Positions 21,804 through 29,453 of a DNA stretch of 64,000 bases are shown piece by piece (position 1 is the stretch's first letter; the number at the start of each line of letters is the position of its first letter). The stretch is from Anthostomella pinea (lineage: Eukaryota; Ascomycota; Sordariomycetes; Xylariales; Xylariaceae). The notes under the pieces are model-generated. The model saw only the letters and a program-made list of their open reading frames with translations, was not told the DNA's origin and made no database searches. The DNA lies in assembly GCA_963556695.1 (NCBI GenBank), contig CAUWAG010000007.1, forward strand, positions 558,001 through 622,000, given 5' to 3'. Both the position numbers and the translations under genes were made by a program.

Positions 21804-24800
21804 GTACATCAAACGAAACACATCAACACGGGCATCTAGTCATCCATTCTGTGAATACAGCAAGAGGACAAAAGAGTGCAGGCCCTACAGAGTTAGCCAT
21901 CAACCTGGCTGACTACAAAGGAGAACAAGCAGACATCATTCTGATGCAAGAGCCCTGGGTTGGCATACTACCAGAAAAAAGAATGAGAGTAAAGACACAC
22001 CCCAATTACGATATATACTCCCCAGTGGATTCTTGGGACAGCGACAGTACACGGCCCAGATCTCTCATCTATGTGAGAAAACACCTTTAAGCGGATCAAC
22101 TTCGGCCCTATGTTACACGAGACATCACCTGGGTCAAGAGGCATTACATTTGCCAGTGTCTACCGGCCATGTGACAACCCACAGGAAGTGGATGACATTC
22201 TGGAAGTATGGACTCCACCTTTTGGCTGCGTTATAGCTGGAGATTTCAATGCTGGCGACACATCCTGGGACTCGAGCAATCCAGGATATCATGGTGGTGT
22301 CATACTTGCACAGACTATGGCAGACCACGGACTGGATCTGATTTCTGAACCAGATGTCCCAATACATGATGACAGAAATGTACTAGATCTGGTGTTCTCA
22401 GATGTCCCCATGGCCGAAGTCTCAGTGAATGATGCACTCCAGTGCACTTCAGATCATGAGACATTACGAATAGTTGTCCCAATTTAGGGAGATCTAGACT
22501 GAGTCCCCAAGACCAATCATTGGATAGTACCGGACGATAAATTATAAGAGCTTGCAGACAATGTCCAAACCAGGATCCATGAACTCCCCCGGGTGGGTGT
22601 ATCCCCTGGCCAGGTAGATGCCTTTACACAAAGCTTGATCAATATGTCCAAGGCTGTATCAGGACAGTGGGCAAGAAGCCCCGTCAATCTAGGCCCACTG
22701 CTTGGTGGAATGATAACTACAAAGCAGTTATTCAGACATACAGGGCCCTTTCTAAATAGACCACAAACCAAGAAGGGCAGAATTCAGCCCGACAGGACTT
22801 TTGTCGCATGGTTCAGAAAGCTAGGAGAGAGTACTGGCAAACTCTAATTGATTTAGCGATTGAACCAAAGGACCTGTACAGAATTGTTTTTTGGCACAAG
22901 CTATTTGTAGGATTGTGTTCCCCCCTAATCATTATAAGAGATCAAATATCTGAGTCACAAAAGAGCAAGACAAATACGTTATGCTCAGCCATACTTGAAC
23001 GAAGTACCCCAGATAACGATATCATCGACCCCTGGTCCGCTCAGATCACACAACCCAAGCCACACATCCCCCTTGAATACCATGTCGGACTAGAAGAGAC
23101 TGAAGGGTCCACTATAGGGACCAAGAGCAATTCCCCGGGAGTAGACACCCTCACAGTACGGATTCTGAAAGCTTGCTGGCCAGTCATTAGGGAACATATC
23201 AGAGCCCTTTTCCAGACCTGTCTACAGATTGGATACCACCCTAAACCATTCAAAATAGCTGAGATGGTAATAATCCCAAAACCAGGAAAGAAAGACTATT
23301 CCAATCCCAGGGCCTACAGGCCAATATCGCTACTATCGTGTCTTGGCAAAGGCCTAGAACGACTCATCACAGAAAAAATTACCTGGTTTGTTATCAAACT
23401 TGGAATTCTAGCTCCATAACATTTTGGAGCTCTACCAAAGCGCTCTGCCACTGACCTGGTAGCTGCACTCATACACAATATTGAGCAGGCCCTTGACCAA
23501 GGCCTCGTTGCAACAGTAGTCACGTCAGATGTGAAAGGGGCCTTTGATGCTGCCCTAATGGGACGGCTGGTGGTTCGCATGAGAGAACAGGGCTGGCCGG
23601 GTTTTCTCATAAGATGGGTCCAGTCATTCATGTCCGAGCGGTCCGCAAGGGTTTGGTTTGAAGGTATTGTGACTGATATAAAAGCTTTCACTTATGGGCT
23701 ATCACAAGGCTTACTGGCCTTTCCAATCCTTTATATGCTGTATATAGAGCCAATTTGTGCCCAACTTGGTATGAAAAAGAGACGCTTTGAATATACAGAC
23801 GACCTAGCGACTCTCTGCATTAAAAAGAACCTTAAAGAAACAGCTACAGAGGCTTCTGAAAATCTTTACTTGCTCAGTCAATAGGAACATAACAACGCTA
23901 TTGAATTTGACCCTGACAAAACTGAGATTATGCACTTCTCAAGGAAAAAGAACTCAGACAACCCTCCAGTCCGCCACGGGACAATGAACAAAACAGCAAA
24001 GGACTCCATACGATGGCTGGGTGTCTTCCTGGATAGAAAACTAAACTTCAAAGATCACGTTTCCTACTGGGCCAAGAAAGCTAATAAGGTAGCAAATCAC
24101 CTTCGAGGACTATGCAACACAGTCAAAGGACTTCCAGTAAAGTCAACCAAGAGGGCTGTGAAAGCTTGTGTTATTCCTATTCTTACACATGGCCTGGAGG
24201 CCTGGTACCCAGGAATCGAGAAAGTCGGGAGCTTAGGTGGTACATCAGCATGTCGCATTAAGGGGCTTCTTGGAACAATAGATGCCATACTACGAACAGC
24301 GATCAGGGCTATCTTGCCAGTCTAAAAAACACACCCTGGACATATCCTACACTTTGAATCGTAGATTCCCCCAACAAGAGTTCTTGCAGAGTCAATAAGA
24401 CGACGTCACGGCCTCCGACTAGGACGAATAGACCAGAGACACCCTTTTGTTGGCAGGCTCCAAATACAAGCTCGCAAAAATCTAATAAGGCTATAAAGGA
24501 GCTTCCAGTTAGTCCCTGATTTCCAGAGACCAATACTTACTAGGCCATTATGGAAGAAGCCCCTAATCCGTAAAGACAAAGACAAAGAAATAAAGCTCTT
24601 CAAGTAATGGCTACAGGAAAGAAATATGAACACTGACCTTGTCATCTATTCAGATGGATCACAGTTGGACGACCAAGGCACAACCCACACTGGATGGGGT
24701 TATACCATCAGGAAAGGTGGCACTACACAAGAAGTATACCGGGGAAAGGGCAGACTTCTCCAAGCAGAAATAATAGATGCTGAAGTCCATGGTGCTCTCC

Positions 24801-25405
24801 AAGGTCTTACAGCAGCCAGGGCAATTGGACACGGAAAACAGCTATATGTCTGTCTGGACAACACGTCAGTGATAGATTGGCTCAATGGGACTCCACCCAA
24901 GACATCACAAAACATTTTTCTACGATTTCAAGAACTTGCCACAGCACACACTCCTGGAGTGACCGTCAAATGGATTCCTGGACACAGAGATATTGATGGC
25001 AACGAAGCTGCCGACACACTAACAAAAGAGGGTGCCATGCTAGAAACAGACACAACAAATCTTCCTACAATCTCTTGGGTCAAGAGAGATCTCAAAAAAC
25101 AGGACAAGAAAGAGTTCAACCAATGGTGGAAAGACCAATCAGAATCTAGGTATCAAGAAGTATACTCACATGCAGTAACTGAAAGAGACCTTATATCTTT
25201 TAAGAGGAGTACTTTACACAGACTTCTAGCAGCCAGATCTGGACATGGCGACTTTGCCAGATACCATGAACGCTTTGGGCACACAGACTCAAATGATCAC
25301 TGCAGCTATGGTGAGAAAAAAACACCACAACATATTTTCTTTTGTAAGAAGCTGGGGAAAAATCGGCTACTGCCTAGGCATTCGCCTAGTACAGTTTGTT
25401 TATAA
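21797..25405 (+). pseudogene. LINE copy B ORF2 (endonuclease-RT-RNase H), disrupted
   Basis: ORF2 ATG 21797 overlaps the ORF1 stop by 7 nt. The domains read: APE-type endonuclease N-term (21797-22090, ILMQEPWVG); after a frame change near 22090-22110, its C-term (GDFNAGDTSW, LVFSD, CTSDHET); then a linker. The reverse transcriptase follows at about 22810-23880 (IPKPGKKDYSNPRAYRPISL, VTSDVKGAFDAAL, SQGLLAFPILYML, YTDDLAT as the catalytic block), then the thumb at 23930-24325. RNase H lies at 24626-25100 (YSDGSQLD, AEIIDAEVHGAL, LDNTSVIDWL, WIPGHRDIDGNEAADTL). Stops at 22088, 22485, 23882 and others, plus a 1-nt loss near 22640 relative to copy A, break it. Most stops fit CAG/CAA or TGG changed by C-to-T or G-to-A. 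Confidence 0.88.
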
Positions 25406-25544
25406 TACTTAGGGGAGAGGAGCACAGAATGGGCAAAATTCGTGGAGAAGAGCAAGTTCTTTTCAACAATCTGCCCCCGATAGATAGCCTTCCTTGAAGG
25501 ACCAGATGGATGACCCCAAGGTCATACCGCCGCAACAACGGGGA

Positions 25545-25677
25545 TGGGCCCGTGAGCGGGACTGACTGTACTTATTATCTTGAGACCTCCACAACCCTGC
25601 GATGCAGAGACTCTGGGAGGCGTGGTTTGCACTACTGAGGAGCTACCCCCACGTTAAATACAAAACAAACAAACAAA
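25545..25677 (+). repeat. LINE 3' module shared with the SINEs
   Basis: The segment beginning near CGTGAGCGGG and containing ACAACCCTGCGATGCA, GGGAGGCGTGGTTTGC and ACTACTGAGGAGCTACCC, then ACGTTAAATACAAAACAAAC, aligns with the last about 130 bp of SINE copy 2 (about 27400-27528), the tail of SINE copy 1 (about 2745-2899) and, inverted, LINE copy A (about 3196-3345). The 3' end of a LINE is what its own reverse transcriptase recognises. Confidence 0.88.
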
Positions 25678-25690
25678 CAACCTCTTGATG
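25678..25690. repeat. Target-site duplication, 3' copy, of LINE copy B
   Basis: Exact repeat of 20073-20085. It carries an ATG, but the short frame from that ATG stops after 18 codons, so it is unlikely to be the SGNH start. Confidence 0.85.
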
Positions 25691-25790
25691 ATTTCCCAGG
25701 ACAAGACAACCACCATCGAAGTCAGAAACCCAAACTTCGAATAGAAGTCCTTGACTCAGAGTCCCTCCAGCGTGTTCAGATCGGCCTGTC

Positions 25791-27735
25791 ATGATCTGTC
25801 ACTGTTTCCTATTTCTGGCATGCGCCAGTGTGGTCTGCTGCGGGAAGTTTTCGGACAACTTGAAATACAACAAAGATCGAGCCTATGTTTCCTACCTTTG
25901 AGCCAGCATGTATTCAAGTGTCTGACGCTAAACCTCGACGCGGAACAGCTTTGTTTTTGGCTGTTCAGGGTCAAGTATCAGCGGAACCTTGGATCCTAAC
26001 GTGAGATACCCTGCGAGTTTTCCATGAGCCAAAATCTCGGTCTCGATCCCGATCCAAGCACCACAAAGACATCATAAGCAGAAACATCAGTCACTGACAA
26101 CCCGGGGTCGCAGTGGAAAAGGTTTTTTGGCAGCAAAAAGCTCTATAAAGCGGAGGAAGCGTCCGGCTCCGATTCGGGATTGGAGGACAAGATCGCCAAA
26201 GACAAGATTCTCCAAGGACCCGGAAGAACGTTTTCTGACAGAGCTACATGGTCCCAGTACTTGACACGATGTGGTGTGAAAAGCGGCACCCATTTCCCCC
26301 TCGGGTGCGATACTGAGCTTTGGAACTTGGCATGTCCTGTTGCATACATATCCGACATCTACATGTCTCCCGATAAAAATAATTGGGACGATGTATTGAG
26401 CCTAGTGGAGCAGGTACAGCAGTACCTGACACAGCTCGAGCCTATCATGGGCCCTCGTATCAACAAGGACAAGGCCATAGTGTTCATCTGGATAGGCCTC
26501 AACGACATGGGCCAGTACCGAAAACTGAACGGTAAAGACTTTCTGGAAACTGCGGAGAGAGTAAATACGCCCATATTTACGGAGGCGATACAGCCTATGT
26601 ACGAGAAAGGATTCAAGAACTTCGTCCTTTTCAACCTGCAACCCCTCGACCAGAGCCCCTCTAACCAAGAGCGAAAAGGCAAGGTGGAGAGTCCATCGCC
26701 AACACCGGAAAAGATAAAAGATGTGAACAAGATGCTCGATGGACTCAAGAAAGAGTACAACAAGAAACTCAAGGATGCGAAGATCGAGCTTTACGATGTA
26801 AATTCACTCCTCACGAAGATGACTAAGAACCCTGCGAAGTATGGGTTCACGAACACGAAAGGACCCGACCAGCAGTTCAGAACCCAAGCTTTCAATCCAG
26901 ACAGCAGCACGAACCTCGAGCTCTTGCGCAGCTACTATTGGTGGGATAAAGTACACTTGTAAGCAACCGAGGCCGTATGGCGCAATGGTCAAATGCGCCT
27001 GGTTGTGTTCTCGTTTGTGCGGTGGGCGACGAGAACAAGTGGGTTCGAATCCTGCTATGGCCCCCTTTCTGACCCGGCTTGTGCGAGTCGATAACCAGCA
27101 CACGACAGTGGAGAGGCCCCATTTTATCGCAGAGCCCGATAGCCAAGCAGCTTGTCTCCACAATACCCACTCCTGCGAGGTTTTCCCCCTTGTGGTTTCC
27201 CTCGCCAGCAGATAACAAACACCTACTTCACCCACCAATGCGACATATATCGAACGGCTACTGGAACGATATGTACACCAGAGAACTGAGGTTCACTGGG
27301 TCGCTTTGTCGCTAGATAGGAGGTTTTTCTGACGGAATCGTGCTTGGGTATTGACTAAAACCATCTGAACACTCCAGATTGGTACCGCTACAGCGAGGAT
27401 AGGCTCGTGCGCGGATCTGAATGTATCTAATTTGACACCTCTACAACCTTGCGATGCAATGGCTCTGGGAGGCGTGGTTTGCACTACTGAGGAGCTACCC
27501 CCCACGTTAAATACAAAACAAACAAACATTGTAAGCAACCGCCCCGTCGTGTACTTCTCTCATTTTGGCAGTGAGAGGAAATACTTACAAACATCTTAGG
27601 ACCTCACGAGTACATCAGTATATCGCCGAGGACGTAAGGAGTTTCATTGCAACCAAATGGGGGACGAAGGTCTGGGAGAAGCCGGCTTTGACGGAAGACA
27701 AGGCGGTCACAGGATCCAAATTCTACCGAGCCTAG
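25791..27735 (+). CDS. SGNH/GDSL esterase (CE16-like), carrying SINE copy 2 in its last intron
   Basis: Best model: exons 25791-25886, 25969-26000, 26134-26958 and 27600-27735, all in phase, 362 residues. Exon 1 gives a signal peptide (MICHCFLFLACASVVCC). Exon 3 holds TWSQYLTRCG, the block III region IWIGLNDMGQY with GxND, FVLFNLQPLDQSP and TKNPAKYGF, as in secreted fungal carbohydrate esterases. Exons 3 and 4 join as WWDKVHL|TSRVHQYIAEDV, restoring the block V DxxH catalytic motif. The canonical block I GDS is not visible; GSDSG at about residue 60 is the nearest candidate, so activity is doubtful. The ancestral last intron was 69 nt (27531-27599); it is now 641 nt (26959-27599) because a SINE inserted at its donor. 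LINE copy B separates the gene from its TATA box. The first two exons are the least certain part. Confidence 0.65.
26957..26969. repeat. Target-site duplication, 5' copy, of SINE copy 2 (contains a splice donor)
   Basis: TTGTAAGCAACCG. The exon ends with TT and the intron starts GTAAGC inside this repeat. It recurs at 27529-27541. Confidence 0.92.
26970..27528 (+). mobile_element. tRNA-derived SINE, copy 2 (about 558 bp)
   Basis: Same three-part layout as copy 1: 92-bp tRNA-like head (26971-27062), body, and a tail of about 130 bp that matches the LINE 3' end and finishes in CAAA repeats like LINE copy B. It lies in the sense orientation inside the last intron of the SGNH gene, with a perfect 13-bp target-site duplication. 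The B box is perfect, and the tail matches LINE B better than copy 1 does, so this is the younger copy. Confidence 0.92.
26971..27062 (+). promoter_or_regulatory. tRNA-like SINE head with intact Pol III A and B boxes (copy 2)
   Basis: The A box TGGCGCAATGG (26978-26988) and the B box GGTTCGAATCC (27042-27052) both match the consensus. Acceptor arms GGCCGTA / TATGGCC pair with one G-U. An 8-bp hairpin (GTTCTCGT / ACGAGAAC) replaces the anticodon and variable arms, so it is likely derived from a long-variable-arm (class II) tRNA. Confidence 0.82.
27529..27541. repeat. Target-site duplication, 3' copy, of SINE copy 2 (the original splice donor)
   Basis: Exact repeat of 26957-26969. Continuing from here the original 69-nt intron reads GTAAGC ... 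CTTAC ... CTTAG and ends at 27599. Confidence 0.92.
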
Positions 27736-28169
27736 ATACCCGAGCAAAGACACCGGAGCAAAAGTTTTAGAGCATAGACAGAAGAGCAGTTATATTGATA
27801 TAAAGTACTGCCTGAAATCTTGTCCCACTCTTCCGCACCCGTGTCAAGATCCTTGCAGCTTATTCACTGTAAAATCTGGCAACAAATACGAGATGCTGAG
27901 ATGATGTGTCATACCAACTCAGGCATCATGTGGTCTTTCGCATATTCATCCAAGGATGAATGTAAGCAGTCTAACCGGTGTGGCTTCCTTCACCCTATCA
28001 AAATGCGCCCTGTTTTTACCCGACGTTGCAGTGCTGCAGGTGGAATGTCAGCTCCGAACAGCCTCGGGCGATCGAGTCCGCTCCAGTAGAGAGCTGGAGG
28101 GTAATATAAAGGACCAAGATCCCCGGGGGATCTTCTGCAGCTGAATACAGTAGACCATCAATCTCCGAC
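27736..28169. other. Intergenic, promoter of secreted protein gene
   Basis: No gene seen. It contains the TATA box annotated at 28102-28110. Confidence 0.5.
28102..28110 (+). promoter_or_regulatory. TATA box of small secreted protein gene
   Basis: TAATATAAA lies 60-68 bp upstream of ATG 28170 with GC-richer DNA on both sides, a typical position. Confidence 0.55.
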
Positions 28170-28664
28170 ATGCATACTTCAATCTTTCTCGCCGCTCTCC
28201 TTTCTTCGGGTGTCCTGGCTACCAGGCACCTCCACGTACCCGAGCCAGAGCGAGTCCGCGACACAGCAACAGCAACAGAATGCACGTCTTCCGCACTCGA
28301 AACGACAGTCACTATCAACCGAGGCAGTGAGGGCATTTGGGTCGTCGGGGCCACAGACCTGAACCTTCTCTACAACTACCGAGAGAACGACTGGCTCGAC
28401 AATGACCATCAACTCATCCTCGACACTTGCAGCGAAATCTGCCTGTCGGGCAACGACACGGACATACCGGGGACGTGGTTGCCCAGCGGGAGCTACTACC
28501 AGGGTGCGATAGTGAACACTCCCGGAGGAGACCCGCCGGATCACATTCTGTGGCAGTGTTCGTGCTACGACCGCGCATTGACGCAGGACGATCTCACCGC
28601 CGGTGGGGGCGTTTGGAATAACGCCAACCCAGGAAGCGGTACTTTGATCAACAGGGAATGTTGA
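28170..28664 (+). CDS. Small secreted protein, Cys-containing, hypothetical
   Basis: A 164-residue intronless protein starting at ATG 28170. Residues 1-17 form a classical signal peptide (MHTSIFLAALLSSGVLA), followed by TRHL and a mature domain with seven cysteines (ECTSS, DTCSEICL, WQCSCYD, NREC) and an Asp/Asn/Gly-rich, aromatic-rich core (EGIWVVGATDLN, WLDNDHQLILD, GSYYQGAIVNTPGG). No known fold is recognised. Size, signal peptide and paired cysteines fit a secreted protein exported to the cell surface or medium, of the kind found among fungal effector candidates. A TATA box lies just upstream. Confidence 0.75.
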   Translation: MHTSIFLAALLSSGVLATRHLHVPEPERVRDTATATECTSSALETTVTINRGSEGIWVVGATDLNLLYNYRENDWLDNDHQLILDTCSEICLSGNDTDIPGTWLPSGSYYQGAIVNTPGGDPPDHILWQCSCYDRALTQDDLTAGGGVWNNANPGSGTLINREC

Positions 28665-29310
28665 GGGGGTTGTGGCAGACTGGCAGTCGATGAGTTCGTC
28701 GTTTGCAAGATGGAGGCAAGATGACGGCCACACCCTTGACGATATTGTTCACGGGATGCGGCTAGGCTGGCGAAAGTCGTTGGGCAGGACGAACTCTGCA
28801 GGTCTCAATGGACTTTCTCGGGAATTAGTAGGGACTCGTGGCAACTCGGCTACGACGGTGAGGCTGGTAGCCGTACGCGGTCGTTTGACAGAGACGGATC
28901 AAACGAATTCCCGAACTCTGACAACTCTGATTTGTGATCAATGGCATCGAGCTTGGTACTATGCATGGAACAGCTGGGATATCGAGAAGAAACTCTTGAC
29001 TGCATCCATCGTGTTCTTGTTGGCCTTGTAGTGACACTGGCGCGCGGCTTGATGAGACTGACCACCGGTTGGACCCTGCCAGCCACCGAGGTGAACAAAC
29101 GGAGAGATTTTTAGGCACTGCAGTCCGCACAGTGCAAGGCGCCTCGATTCTTATGCCGTTCAGATGTACACACTCCAAGGGAGTGAGAGAGTTCATCCTT
29201 GATGTACCTTTGCTTGTTGGTGTCAATGCTTTGGGATCGCGTTTGTAGTCAACATTGGAAGTCCTCCGTTTGGAAGCACAGAGACAGAAATGGTTCTTTC
29301 GATGATGATG

Positions 29311-29342
<32 letters not shown>

Positions 29343-29453
29343 GATGATGATGATAAACAGACCTTCGCCCGGACAGACCGTCCAGGTTGACCCATTGATC
29401 GATCATCTTGCATTGCAGCAGCTGATCGACCCTTCTCAAGTATTCCCACAATC
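28665..29453. other. Intergenic between secreted protein and dynamin pseudogene
   Basis: Contains a (GAT)n microsatellite. The frame at 28672-29031 has no ATG start and no domain, and I do not support it. Confidence 0.4.
29301..29354. repeat. (GAT)n trinucleotide microsatellite, about 18 units
   Basis: Nearly perfect GAT/ATG/TGA triplet run with one GGT interruption. It gives poly-Met, poly-Asp and poly-His reading frames that are artefacts. Confidence 0.9.

Larger units (their letters stand above)
20086..25677 (+). mobile_element. Near full-length LINE, copy B (about 5.6 kb, RNase H-bearing, Tad1/I-type layout)
   Basis: Non-LTR retrotransposon with a 140-bp leader, ORF1 (gag-like, three zinc knuckles), ORF2 (endonuclease, reverse transcriptase, RNase H) and a 3' UTR ending in a (CAAA)n tail, framed by a 13-bp target-site duplication. 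ORF2 starts inside the ORF1 stop. The order ORF1/EN-RT-RNH matches Tad1-clade and I-clade elements of fungi; the exact clade is not established. ORF1 has one stop, and ORF2 has several stops and at least two frameshifts, so this copy is dead. The 3' terminal 130 bp are shared with the SINEs. Confidence 0.92.

Noticed and set aside
25678..25744. ATG inside the LINE target-site duplication as the SGNH start
   Set aside because: The frame ends after 18 codons and has no signal peptide. ATG 25791 gives a good signal peptide and a phase-consistent model.
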